This document shows positions 52,284-60,483 of a stretch of DNA of 64,000 bases, piece by piece (positions within the stretch are counted from its first letter, which is position 1; each line of letters starts with the position of its first letter). The position numbers and the translations under genes are program-made. This DNA is from JADZAI01 sp046348585 (GTDB lineage: Bacteria > Pseudomonadota > Alphaproteobacteria > Micropepsales > Micropepsaceae): the NCBI GenBank assembly GCA_046348585.1, contig JAXMDZ010000011.1, positions 26,678-90,677 on the forward strand. Direction: 5' to 3'. The notes under the pieces were generated by a model. It worked only from the letters and a program-made list of their open reading frames with translations. It had not been told where the DNA came from and ran no database searches.

Positions 52284-53273
52284 ATGACCACCGCCCGTTT
52301 CGACGTCATCGGCCTCGGCAACGCCATCGTCGACGTCATCGCCCGCGCCGACGACGGCTTCCTCGCCCAGCACGGCATCGCCAAGGGCGGCATGACGCTG
52401 ATCGACGCCCACCGCGCCAAGGTGCTGGAGGACGCGCTCGCCGACACGACCATCGTGCCGGGCGGCTCGGCCGCCAACACCATCGCCGGAATCGCCTCGC
52501 TGGGCGGCGAGGGCGCCTTCATTGGGCGCGTCCACGCCGACTGGCTGGGCGAGGGCTTCGCGGCGGGCACGCAGCAGATCGGCGTCCATTTCGACACGCC
52601 CGCCGCCACCGAGGGCGCGCCGACCGCCCGCTCCGTCATTCTGGTGACGCCGGACGGGCAGCGGTCGATGAACACCTATCTGGGCGCCTCGGTCGAACTG
52701 GACGAGGGCGACATCGACGCGGCGACGATCGGCGCGGCCAAGATCCTCTATGTCGAAGGCTATCTGTGGGACACCGACCGGCTGAAAGGCGCGGTGCGCA
52801 AGGCGATCGCCGCGGCCAAGGCGGCCGGCCGTCTGGTCGCCCTGACGCTGTCGGACGCCTTCTGCGTCGGGCGCTTCCGGGCCGAGTTCATCGACCTGAT
52901 CGAAACCGAGATCGACATCGTCTTCGCCAACGAGGCCGAGATCACCTCGCTCTACGAGACCGAGAACTTCGACGAGGCGTTCCAGAACGCCCGCGCGACC
53001 GGCAAGCTGTTCGCGATCACGCGCTCGGAAAAGGGCGCCGTCATCTGCCAGGGCGCGGCGGTCCACCTGATCGATGCGACACCGGGCGTGACGGTCGTCG
53101 ATACGACCGGGGCGGGCGACCAGTTCGCGGCCGGGTTCCTCTATGGCGTCGCCCGGGGCCTCGGCCTCGCAATCAGCGGGCGGCTGGGCGTGCTGGCGGC
53201 CGGCGAGGTGATTTCGCATATCGGGCCGCGGCCGATCGTTCCTCTGAAGGAGCTGGCGGCCGGGCTGATCTAG
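52284..53273 (+). CDS. PfkB-family carbohydrate/adenosine kinase
   Basis: This 329-residue ribokinase-like enzyme starts FDVIGLGNAIVDVIAR and has the GGSAANTIAGIASLGG sugar-binding segment and the catalytic aspartate in DTTGAGDQFAAGFLYG. Adenosine kinase is the closest match among family members I recognise in Alphaproteobacteria, but ribose or fructose kinase activity cannot be excluded. It converges with hisE, with stops sharing four bases. Confidence 0.85.
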   Translation: MTTARFDVIGLGNAIVDVIARADDGFLAQHGIAKGGMTLIDAHRAKVLEDALADTTIVPGGSAANTIAGIASLGGEGAFIGRVHADWLGEGFAAGTQQIGVHFDTPAATEGAPTARSVILVTPDGQRSMNTYLGASVELDEGDIDAATIGAAKILYVEGYLWDTDRLKGAVRKAIAAAKAAGRLVALTLSDAFCVGRFRAEFIDLIETEIDIVFANEAEITSLYETENFDEAFQNARATGKLFAITRSEKGAVICQGAAVHLIDATPGVTVVDTTGAGDQFAAGFLYGVARGLGLAISGRLGVLAAGEVISHIGPRPIVPLKELAAGLI

Positions 53274-53635
53274 CCCTTCGCCTTGCGGCGCTTGCGGGCC
53301 GGGGCCTTCGCGGCGGCGGTCTTGCGGCTGGCCTTCTCGTCGAGGCCCGACTGGGCGCGGCGGCGGATGAGCTGCGCATAGACGTCCTTGGGCGTCGCGT
53401 CGCGGGCGGCGATCAGCACCAGCAGGTGATAGAGCACGTCGGCGCATTCGGCGACGAAGTGGGCCTTGTCCTCCACCAGCGCGGCGATGATCGTCTCGGC
53501 CGCCTCCTCGCCCAGCTTCTTGGCGATCCGCGCCGGGCCGCCCTGCAGCAGCTTGGCGGTGTAGGACTTGGCGGGATCGGAACCCTTGCGCGCCTTGATT
53601 TCGGTAAAGAGGACATCGAGGGGGTGCTTGGACAT
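53270..53635 (-). CDS. hisE: Phosphoribosyl-ATP diphosphatase
   Basis: This 121-residue enzyme catalyses the second step of histidine synthesis. The all-helical MazG-like core has GGPARIAKKLGEEAAETIIAAL and ECADVLYHLLVL with the metal-binding Glu and Asp residues. A lysine/alanine-rich tail of about 18 residues (RKTAAAKAPARKRRKAKG) follows, which is unusual and may bind nucleic acid or be disordered. It is the last gene of the histidine series here, separated from hisF by the CYTH/CHAD gene. Confidence 0.93.
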   Translation of the reverse strand: MSKHPLDVLFTEIKARKGSDPAKSYTAKLLQGGPARIAKKLGEEAAETIIAALVEDKAHFVAECADVLYHLLVLIAARDATPKDVYAQLIRRRAQSGLDEKASRKTAAAKAPARKRRKAKG

Positions 53636-53682
53636 CGGGCGATCCGTGGCTCGGGCAGGCGATTCGCCGCCACTATAGACTT

Positions 53683-55200
53683 CTAGCGCCAGAATGCGCC
53701 GTTTTCGGCGAAGGCGTCCCAGCAGCGCCGCGCCTCCTGCCAGGCGAGCGCCCCGCGATGGGCGGCCCAGCCGGAGACGAACAGCGCCGCCCGCTCCAGC
53801 GGGGCGCGGCGGGCGGCGGGCGCGGCGGCGACGGCGCGGGCGAGAATGGCATCGACCGACGCGGCGTCGTTGAAACCGCCGAGCGCATCCTGCAGCGCGG
53901 CGAGAACCTTGAGGCCCTTCTTCGTCGCCTTGCGGGGAAAGAGCGCGGCGAAGAAATCGGCGGCATAGCGCAGCTTCTTCAGCGCCAGACGCAATTCGTG
54001 ACGGGCCTCGACGTCCAGCGCGTCGATCTCGCCCGCCGCGGCGAGCACCGTCTCGAATCGCCGCTCCAGCTGGCCGGCGGCGTAGTCGGTGAGCGAGGCG
54101 GCGTCGTCCGGCGGGGCGTGGCGCAGCGTCGCGGCGGCTTCGGCGAGGTCGATCATCAGCACAGCGGCGCGCGGGCTGGCGGCGGCGGCGACCGCCTCGC
54201 TCCAGGCCGCGCGGCGGGCGGCGGCGAGCGTCCGGGCGAGGGCCCGCATGTCGTCCGCCATGGCGGGCGGCGGCGCGGTCGCCTTCAGCGTGTCGGCGGT
54301 CATCACATCCAGATCGCGGGCCGGGCCGAGCACCCCGGCGAGCCAGCCGGCCTCGGCGCGCAGGGCGCGGCGGGCTTCGGCCGGAATCACGTCCTTGAAG
54401 ACCGCCAGCGCGGCCCGCAGGCGGCGGAGCGCGACGCGCAATTGGTGGACCCCTTCGGGGAGGCGTTGGCGGGCGACGGCCGGCAGGTTCGCCGCCGCCT
54501 GCACGGCGCAGGCATCGACGATCGCCGCCGCCGCGTGCTGGGGCGTCAGCGCCGGATCGAGCACGACCGGCGCAGCCCTGAGCGCCCGCTGCGGTTTGCC
54601 CGCCGCCAGCGCGAAGCCGCGCGCCGCCTTGGTGAGGTGGCCGACGCCGACGCCCGGCAAGGCGGCAAGGGCGCGCGCCAGAGCGAAGAGCGGTTCCGGC
54701 CCGCCGGCCTTGATTTCGATCTCCAGTTCGCACACCGGCGTGCGGCGGCGGCCGGCGCGGACCTCGCCCTGATCGAGCGCCAGCTCCAGCAGGCTGTCGC
54801 CGTCGCGCACGAGCGCGACGCGACGCGTCATGTCGCTGACGAAGACCTGGCGCAGATCGTTGCGGCGCAGACGCTTGGCGAGGGGTTTGAGGCCGGTCTC
54901 CTGGGCGAGGGCGAGATCGGGCTCCGGCCCCTTCAGCCGCCATTCCCACTCGCCGCGGCGCGCGAGCAGGCCGCCCTCGCCCGCCGTCTTGACGGTCTGC
55001 ACGAAGCTGCGGCCGTCGGAGCGGACGCGCAGGAAGATGCCGTGGGCGAGCAGCGCCGATTCGGGGCTGTCGTAATAGGCGGAGAGCAACCGGCGGGCCG
55101 GGCGGAAACGGATACCGCGGGCGCGCAGAGGATCGGCTTTCAGCAGCGCGGCCAGCGCTCCAGGTTCGATCTCCAGCTTCAGTTCGATTTCGTCGCTCAC
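53683..55200 (-). CDS. CYTH and CHAD domain protein
   Basis: This 505-residue protein has an N-terminal CYTH domain (EIELKLEIEPG, about 3-200; the ExExK motif is clear) and a C-terminal CHAD domain (about 215-500) rich in histidine/arginine helices such as GVHQLRVALRRLRAALAVFKD. CYTH proteins hydrolyse inorganic triphosphate or thiamine triphosphate, and CHAD binds polyphosphate, so a role in polyphosphate metabolism is likely. It separates hisE from hisF and may be an inserted gene. Confidence 0.87.
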   Translation of the reverse strand: MSDEIELKLEIEPGALAALLKADPLRARGIRFRPARRLLSAYYDSPESALLAHGIFLRVRSDGRSFVQTVKTAGEGGLLARRGEWEWRLKGPEPDLALAQETGLKPLAKRLRRNDLRQVFVSDMTRRVALVRDGDSLLELALDQGEVRAGRRRTPVCELEIEIKAGGPEPLFALARALAALPGVGVGHLTKAARGFALAAGKPQRALRAAPVVLDPALTPQHAAAAIVDACAVQAAANLPAVARQRLPEGVHQLRVALRRLRAALAVFKDVIPAEARRALRAEAGWLAGVLGPARDLDVMTADTLKATAPPPAMADDMRALARTLAAARRAAWSEAVAAAASPRAAVLMIDLAEAAATLRHAPPDDAASLTDYAAGQLERRFETVLAAAGEIDALDVEARHELRLALKKLRYAADFFAALFPRKATKKGLKVLAALQDALGGFNDAASVDAILARAVAAAPAARRAPLERAALFVSGWAAHRGALAWQEARRCWDAFAENGAFWR

Positions 55201-55295
55201 GCGATCTTCCGTGACAATTTCGTGACGGAGCGGACGCTAGAGGATAGGTGGCGCGGAAATCTATCGTGCGGCGCGAAATCTTTTCGCAAATGCGA

Positions 55296-56054
55296 TCATC
55301 GCCGCACGGGCAATCCGGCGCGGGCCAGAACATCCTTGGCTTCGGCGATCGTATGCGTGCCGAAATGAAAGATCGAAGCGGCCAGCACGGCGCTGGCATG
55401 GCCGTCGCGGATTCCGGCGACGAGATCGTCGAGGCCGCCGACCCCGCCCGAGGCGATGACCGGGATTCGCACCGCATCGGCGATCGCCCGGGTGAGGGCG
55501 ATGTCGTAGCCCGATTTGGTGCCGTCGCGGTCCATCGAGGTGAGCAGGATTTCGCCCGCCCCCAGCGCTTCGACCTCGCGGGCATAGGCGACGGCGTCGA
55601 TGCCGGTCGCCCGGCGGCCGCCATGGGTATAGATCTCCCAGCCTCCGGCCGGGCTGTGCTTGGCGTCGATGGCGACGACGATGCACTGGCTGCCGAACTT
55701 GCGCGCCGCCTCGCCGACGAAGGCGCGGCGTTTGACGGCGGCGGTGTTGATCGAGACCTTGTCGGCCCCGGCGAGGAGGAGGTTGCGGATGTCCTCCACC
55801 TCAGAGACGCCGCCGCCGACGGTCAGCGGCATGAAACAGGCGTCGGCGGTGCGCCGCACGATGTCGAGCAGCGTGCCCCTGCCCTCGTGGCTGGCGGTGA
55901 TGTCGAGGAAGCAGAGCTCGTCGGCGCCCGCCGCGTCATAGGCCTTGGCCGCCTCGACCGGATCGCCGGCGTCGCGCAGGCCTTCGAAATTGACGCCCTT
56001 GACGACGCGGCCGTCCTTGACGTCGAGACAGGGAATGATGCGCACGGCGAGCAT
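55296..56054 (-). CDS. hisF: Imidazole glycerol phosphate synthase subunit HisF
   Basis: This 252-residue TIM-barrel cyclase joins HisH to form imidazole glycerol phosphate. The start LAVRIIPCLDVKDGRVVKG and the LTSMDRDGTKSGYD phosphate-binding strand are intact, with catalytic aspartates in CLDVKDG and MDRDGT. It is separated from hisA by the alcohol dehydrogenase gene on the other strand. Confidence 0.96.
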   Translation of the reverse strand: MLAVRIIPCLDVKDGRVVKGVNFEGLRDAGDPVEAAKAYDAAGADELCFLDITASHEGRGTLLDIVRRTADACFMPLTVGGGVSEVEDIRNLLLAGADKVSINTAAVKRRAFVGEAARKFGSQCIVVAIDAKHSPAGGWEIYTHGGRRATGIDAVAYAREVEALGAGEILLTSMDRDGTKSGYDIALTRAIADAVRIPVIASGGVGGLDDLVAGIRDGHASAVLAASIFHFGTHTIAEAKDVLARAGLPVRR

Positions 56055-56149
56055 GGGCCGGCATCTAGCCGCCGATGGCGCTTGACGCCAAGCCCCGCGC
56101 GGCGCGAACCTGACGGCAACGTCACAAAATAACGCCAGGAGGAGACCCC

Positions 56150-57235
56150 ATGAAAGCCGCCGTGCTGCGCGAAGTGCGCAAACCGCTGTCCATCGAAGAG
56201 GTGCAGATCAACAAGCCGGGGCCGCGCGAGGTGCTGATCCGCACCGTGGCGGCGGGCGTGTGCCATTCGGACCTGCATTTCGTCGAGGGGCTCTATCCCT
56301 ATCCGCTGCCCGCGGTGATCGGGCACGAGTCGGCCGGCGTCGTCGAGCAGGTCGGTTCGGAAGTGCGCAGCGTGAAGGTCGGCGACCACGTCATCACCTG
56401 CCTCTCGGCCTTCTGCGGCCGCTGCGAGCACTGCATCACCGGCCATCTGTCGCGCTGCGTCAGCCCCGACACCAAGCGCGAGGCGGGCGACGAGCCGCGC
56501 CTGATCGAGACGCACGGGCCGATGAACCAGTTCCTGAACCTCTCGTCCTTCGCCGAGATGATGCTGATCCACGAGAACGCCTGCGTCTCGATCCGCAAGG
56601 ACATGCCGCTGGACCGGGCGGCGCTGATCGGCTGTTCGGTGGTGACCGGCTATGGCGCGGTGACGCACACCTCCGGCGTCAGGCCCGGCGAGACGGTGGC
56701 GGTGATCGGCTGCGGCGGCATCGGCCTCGCCGCCATCCAGGCGGCGGCGATCGCCGGCGCGAGCCGGATCATCGCGGTCGACATGGTGGGCTCGAAGCTG
56801 AACCTCGCCAAGCATTTCGGCGCGACCGACGTGGTCAACCCCAAGGACGGCGATCCGGTGCAGCAGGTGCAGAACCTCACCAATGGCGGCGTCCATCACG
56901 CCTTCGAGGCGGTCGGCCTGAAGCAGACCGCCGAGCAGTCGTTCCGGATGCTGGCGCGCGGCGGCACGGCCAACATCATCGGCATGATCCCGGTCGGCGT
57001 GCATATCGAGCTGCACGGCGCGGAGTTCCTGGGCGAGAAGCGCATCCAGGGTTCGGTCATGGGCTCCAACCGCTTCCCGGTCGACATGCCGCGCCTGGTC
57101 GATTTCTACATGGCCGGCAAGCTGAAGCTGGACGAGATGATCTCGCAGCGCGTGAAGCTGTCGCAGGTCAACGAGGCGCTGCAGGAGCTGAAGAGCGGCG
57201 AACTGGCGCGCAGCGTCATCATGTTCGACGCCTGA
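56150..57235 (+). CDS. Zinc-dependent alcohol dehydrogenase
   Basis: This 361-residue medium-chain dehydrogenase has the catalytic zinc cysteine and histidine (GVCHSDLHF, GHESAGVVE), a structural zinc lobe CGRCEHCITGHLSRC, and GCSVVTGYGAV with the third ligand. The NAD site is AVIGCGGIGLAAIQ, followed by an aspartate (VDMVGSK) suggesting NAD preference. AGGAGGAG precedes the ATG. It lies alone on the plus strand between hisF and hisA and looks like an insertion. A GC hairpin and a family B repeat follow it. Confidence 0.9.
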   Translation: MKAAVLREVRKPLSIEEVQINKPGPREVLIRTVAAGVCHSDLHFVEGLYPYPLPAVIGHESAGVVEQVGSEVRSVKVGDHVITCLSAFCGRCEHCITGHLSRCVSPDTKREAGDEPRLIETHGPMNQFLNLSSFAEMMLIHENACVSIRKDMPLDRAALIGCSVVTGYGAVTHTSGVRPGETVAVIGCGGIGLAAIQAAAIAGASRIIAVDMVGSKLNLAKHFGATDVVNPKDGDPVQQVQNLTNGGVHHAFEAVGLKQTAEQSFRMLARGGTANIIGMIPVGVHIELHGAEFLGEKRIQGSVMGSNRFPVDMPRLVDFYMAGKLKLDEMISQRVKLSQVNEALQELKSGELARSVIMFDA

Positions 57236-57303
57236 GCAGCCCCGCGACACGATATTTCGCGGCCCCGGCATAAAGCATCTTCGTTCCGCGCCGGGACCGG
57301 GGA

Positions 57304-57340
57304 GGGGGAGGGTATCGCCGCCGGCGGCGCGACACCCCCT
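57304..57340 (+). terminator. Hairpin after the alcohol dehydrogenase gene
   Basis: A perfect 14-base palindrome (CGCCGCCGGCGGCG, 57316-57329) is flanked by G-rich and C-rich runs that extend the stem. There is no T-run. It lies about 70 bases after the dehydrogenase stop. Confidence 0.35.
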
Positions 57341-57362
57341 GACCGCCCTCTGGCCGCTCTCT

Positions 57363-57394
57363 GGATGGCCGCCTCAAGGGCGGCCATGAGGGTT
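57363..57394 (+). repeat. Dispersed palindromic repeat, family B, copy 3
   Basis: The 32 bases are identical to copy 1 at 23404-23435 read on the other strand. It lies between the convergent alcohol dehydrogenase and hisA genes. Confidence 0.8.
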
Positions 57395-57443
57395 GCGGGT
57401 GCGGGCGGATATAGGAATTAACGCCTGGGTCGCAAGTGCGGCC

Positions 57444-58175
57444 CTAGCCGCTGCGGGCGAGTTTCAGGGCTTCCTTGGGGCTGATGCCGCCGTCGTAGAG
57501 GGCGCGGCCGCAGATCGCGCCGGCGATGCGCCCGGTTTCCATGCAGGCGCGGATGTCGTCCACCGAGGCGAGGCCGCCCGAGGCGATCACCGGCACGTCC
57601 GGCGCGGCGGCGGCGACGCGCAGCGTCTGCTCGATGTTGAGCCCGGCTCCGGTGCCGTCGCGGCCGACATCGGTGAAGATGATCGCCGCCACCCCGGCGT
57701 CGGCATAGCGCGAGGCGAGCTCGCCCGCGTCGATGTCGGACGAGGTCGCCCAGCCTTCGACCGCGACGCGGAAATCCTTCGCGTCGATGCCGACCGCGAT
57801 GCGGCCGGGAAAGGCGATGGCGAGATCCTTCACCAGATGCGGATTGCGGGCCGCCACGGTGCCGAGAATGACCCGCGAGACGCCCGCCTCCAGCCAGCGT
57901 TCGACCTGGCGGCGGTCGCGGATGCCGCCGCCGAGCTGCACCGGCACGTTGACCGCGCCGAGGATCGCCTCGATCGCCTCGCCGTTGACCGCCCGCCCGG
58001 CGAAGGCGCCGTTGAGATCGACGACGTGGAGCCAGTCGAAGCCGGCCGCTTGCCAGGCCGCCGCCTGCGCGGCCGGCTGAAGCTTGAAGACCGTGGCGGT
58101 CAGCATGTCGCCGCGCACCAGGCGGACGCAGCGTCCGTCCTTCAGGTCGATGGCGGGGTAGAGGGTGAAGGTCAT
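57444..58175 (-). CDS. hisA: Phosphoribosylformimino-5-aminoimidazole carboxamide ribotide isomerase
   Basis: This 243-residue TIM-barrel isomerase catalyses the fourth step of histidine synthesis. It starts TFTLYPAIDLKDGRCVRLV; the catalytic Asp pair is in PAIDLKDG and IIFTDVGRDGTG. ATG 58175 overlaps the hisH stop in an ATGA arrangement. Confidence 0.96.
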   Translation of the reverse strand: MTFTLYPAIDLKDGRCVRLVRGDMLTATVFKLQPAAQAAAWQAAGFDWLHVVDLNGAFAGRAVNGEAIEAILGAVNVPVQLGGGIRDRRQVERWLEAGVSRVILGTVAARNPHLVKDLAIAFPGRIAVGIDAKDFRVAVEGWATSSDIDAGELASRYADAGVAAIIFTDVGRDGTGAGLNIEQTLRVAAAAPDVPVIASGGLASVDDIRACMETGRIAGAICGRALYDGGISPKEALKLARSG

Positions 58176-58816
58176 GGCCGCCAGGAGAGGAAATTGGCGA
58201 GCAGGGTCAGGCCGGCGGCCTGGCTCTTCTCGGGGTGGAACTGCGCGCCGATCAGATTGTCGCGTCCGGCGAGGGCCGGAAAGAGGCCGCCATAGTCGCA
58301 GGTCGCCACGATCTCGCCCGGGTCGGCATGGGCGAGCGCGAAGGAGTGGACGAAATAGACGGCCGGCGCGTCGAGGCCGGCAAGGACCGGATGGGGGCGG
58401 ACCGCGGCGATCGTGTTCCAGCCCATATGCGGGATCTTCAGCGCGCGGTCGGCCGGGGCGAGCGGGGCGATCTCGCCCTTCAGCCAGCCGAGGCCCTTGT
58501 GGCGGCCGAACTCGACCCCCCATTCGGCCATCAGCTGCATGCCGACGCAGATGCCCAGAAACGGCCGGGCGCGGGCGATGGCAGCCTCGATCAGCGCCTC
58601 TTTCAGCCCCGCCACCCCTTCCAGCCCCGCCATGCAGTCGGCGAAGGCCCCGACGCCCGGCAGGACCAGACGGTCGGCGGCGGCGACCGCCGCGGGATCG
58701 CTGGTGACGACGATCCGCGCCTTGCGGCCGCCATCGGCGGCGGCCCGTTCGAGCGCCTTGGCGGCCGAGCGCAGATTGCCCGAGCCGTAGTCGATGACCG
58801 CGACGGTCTCGGCCAT
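58172..58816 (-). CDS. hisH: Imidazole glycerol phosphate synthase subunit HisH
   Basis: This 214-residue class I glutamine amidotransferase supplies ammonia to HisF. The nucleophile is in LGICVGMQLM, and the His-Glu pair in GAQFHPEKSQ completes the triad. It overlaps hisA, and its start is 6 bases after hisB's stop, so hisB-hisH-hisA are one unit. Confidence 0.96.
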   Translation of the reverse strand: MAETVAVIDYGSGNLRSAAKALERAAADGGRKARIVVTSDPAAVAAADRLVLPGVGAFADCMAGLEGVAGLKEALIEAAIARARPFLGICVGMQLMAEWGVEFGRHKGLGWLKGEIAPLAPADRALKIPHMGWNTIAAVRPHPVLAGLDAPAVYFVHSFALAHADPGEIVATCDYGGLFPALAGRDNLIGAQFHPEKSQAAGLTLLANFLSWRP

Positions 58817-58822
58817 CGCGTC

Positions 58823-59410
58823 CTACAGAACGCCCTTGGTGGACGGGGCGGCGTCGCCCAGCCGCTCGTCGATCTCGACCGCCTGGCGCAGCGCCCGGGC
58901 GAAGGCCTTGAAGCAGCTTTCGACGATGTGGTGGTTGTTTTCGCCGTAGAGGTTTTCGACGTGCAGCGTGATGCCGGCGTTCTGGGCGACCGCCTGGAAC
59001 CATTCCTTGAACAGCTCGGTGTCCATCTCGCCCAGTTTCGGCCGCGAGAAGTTGACCTTCCAGATCAGGTATGGCCGGTTGGAGACGTCGACCGCCGCGC
59101 GGGTGAGGGTTTCGTCCATCGGGATGGTGGCCTCGCCGAAGCGGCGAATGCCCTTGAAGTCGCCCAGCGCCCGGGCGATCGCCTGGCCGATGACGATGCC
59201 GGTGTCCTCGGTCGTGTGGTGGAAGTCGATGTGCAGGTCGCCCTGGGCGCGGACCTTGAGGTCGAGCATGGCGTGGCGGGCGAAGCTTTCCAGCATGTGG
59301 TCGAGAAAGCCGATGCCGGTATCGACGTCGTAGTCGCCGGTGCCGTCGAGGTCGAGCGAGACCATGATCTCGGTCTCGCGCGTCTTTCGCTCGATCATCG
59401 CGGTGCGCAT
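58823..59410 (-). CDS. hisB: Imidazoleglycerol-phosphate dehydratase
   Basis: This 195-residue manganese enzyme catalyses the dehydration step of histidine synthesis. The histidine motifs GFLDHMLESFARHA, DLHIDFHHTTED and GENNHHIVESCFKAFAR are present. The monofunctional form (no phosphatase domain) is typical of Alphaproteobacteria. ATG 59410 gives the usual length. It diverges from hslV. Confidence 0.95.
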   Translation of the reverse strand: MRTAMIERKTRETEIMVSLDLDGTGDYDVDTGIGFLDHMLESFARHAMLDLKVRAQGDLHIDFHHTTEDTGIVIGQAIARALGDFKGIRRFGEATIPMDETLTRAAVDVSNRPYLIWKVNFSRPKLGEMDTELFKEWFQAVAQNAGITLHVENLYGENNHHIVESCFKAFARALRQAVEIDERLGDAAPSTKGVL

Positions 59411-59471
59411 GGAAGTCCAGCCCTTCGAGGGATTCCGCCCGTCCTTAAAGTGCCAGCCAATGGTTAGCAAC

Positions 59472-59500
59472 TTGACGCGAAGGCGCGGCGGGGTCACATG
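59472..59500 (+). promoter_or_regulatory. Candidate promoter of hslV (possibly heat-shock)
   Basis: CTTGACG (59471-59477) and CACATG (59495-59500) are spaced by 17 bases. The CTTG and the CACAT-like downstream box resemble alphaproteobacterial RpoH (sigma-32) sites. The start would lie about 40 bases before the hslV ATG. Confidence 0.4.
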
Positions 59501-59548
59501 CCCGCTCCGGCCCCGAGGGCCGCAGCGGGCAGCAGCGGAGTGCAACCT

Positions 59549-60118
59549 ATGCGTGACTCATCGGCGTCGTCCGACGACAAGGCCAACTGGCACGGCACGA
59601 CCATCGTCTGCGTCCGCAAGGGCGGGCAGGTGGTGATCGCCGGGGACGGTCAGGTCTCGATGGGCCAGACCATCGTCAAGGGCAACGCCCGCAAGGTGCG
59701 CCGGCTCGGCAAGGGCGAGGTGATCGTCGGCTTCGCCGGGGCGACCGCCGACGCCTTCACGCTGTTCGAGCGGCTGGAGGCGAAGCTGGAGACCTATCCC
59801 GGCAACCTGACAAGGGCCTGCGTCGAGCTCGCCAAGGACTGGCGGACCGACCGCTATCTGCGCCGGCTGGAGGCGCTGATGGCGGTCGCCGACAAATCGG
59901 TCTCGCTGCTGCTGACCGGGCAGGGCGACGTGCTGGAGCCGGAGGACGGGGTGATCGCCATCGGCTCCGGCGGCAACTACGCCCTCGCCGCCGCGCGGGC
60001 GCTGCTCGACCAGGACATTTCGGCCGAGGCGATCGCCCGCAAGGCGATGCAGATCGCCGCCCAGATCTGCGTCTATACCAACGGCAATCTGACGATCGAG
60101 ACGATCGCGGCCGGCTGA
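59549..60118 (+). CDS. hslV: ATP-dependent protease subunit HslV
   Basis: This 189-residue proteasome-like peptidase becomes active when the residues before the threonine in HGTTIVCVRKGG are removed (about 15 residues). The GDGQVSMGQTIVKGNARKVRRL and SGGNYALAAARALL segments are typical. It forms a complex with HslU for heat-shock proteolysis. hslU normally follows closely; here the toxin-antitoxin pair lies between. Confidence 0.95.
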   Translation: MRDSSASSDDKANWHGTTIVCVRKGGQVVIAGDGQVSMGQTIVKGNARKVRRLGKGEVIVGFAGATADAFTLFERLEAKLETYPGNLTRACVELAKDWRTDRYLRRLEALMAVADKSVSLLLTGQGDVLEPEDGVIAIGSGGNYALAAARALLDQDISAEAIARKAMQIAAQICVYTNGNLTIETIAAG

Positions 60119-60202
60119 TCCGCCCGTTGACTCTCCCGTCAAGCCGGCCCCGAAAGGCGGTCGCCGCGCGAGTCGGATTTCCGCGGCCGGGGGGCGGCGG
60201 TA

Positions 60203-60238
60203 TTGACGGACGTTGGTACGGCCTTAAAACAGACGTAC
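60203..60238 (+). promoter_or_regulatory. Promoter/operator region of the toxin-antitoxin pair
   Basis: TTGACG (60203-60208) lies before a weak AT-rich -10 (TTAAAA, 60224-60229). An inverted repeat GTACG (60216-60220)/CGTAC (60234-60238) overlaps it and could bind the AbrB-type antitoxin dimer for autoregulation. Confidence 0.4.
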
Positions 60239-60254
60239 TTACGGGGGAGTCGTC

Positions 60255-60479
60255 ATGCACACGCTGAAGATCGTCCAGGTGGGCAATTCGCTGGGGGTCG
60301 TCCTGCCCAAGGAGGCGCTGGCCGAATTGCGCGCCGCCAAGGGCGATGCGCTCTATCTGACCTCGGCCCCGGACGGGCTGCGCCTCACCCCCTACAACCC
60401 CAAATTCGCCGGCCAGATGGACGTCGCGCGCGACGTCATGCGCCGCCGCCGCCACACCCTGCGCACGCTCGCCGACTGA
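60255..60479 (+). CDS. AbrB/MazE-type antitoxin
   Basis: This 74-residue protein has the SpoVT/AbrB swapped-hairpin DNA-binding motif LKIVQVGNSLGVVLPKEALAEL at its start and a basic C-terminal tail (ARDVMRRRRHTLRTLAD) that would wrap the toxin. GGGGGAG precedes the ATG. It is four bases upstream of the Doc-like gene, the normal antitoxin-first order. It is expected to bind the operator upstream and to neutralise the Doc partner. Confidence 0.85.
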   Translation: MHTLKIVQVGNSLGVVLPKEALAELRAAKGDALYLTSAPDGLRLTPYNPKFAGQMDVARDVMRRRRHTLRTLAD

Positions 60480-60483
60480 GCCG

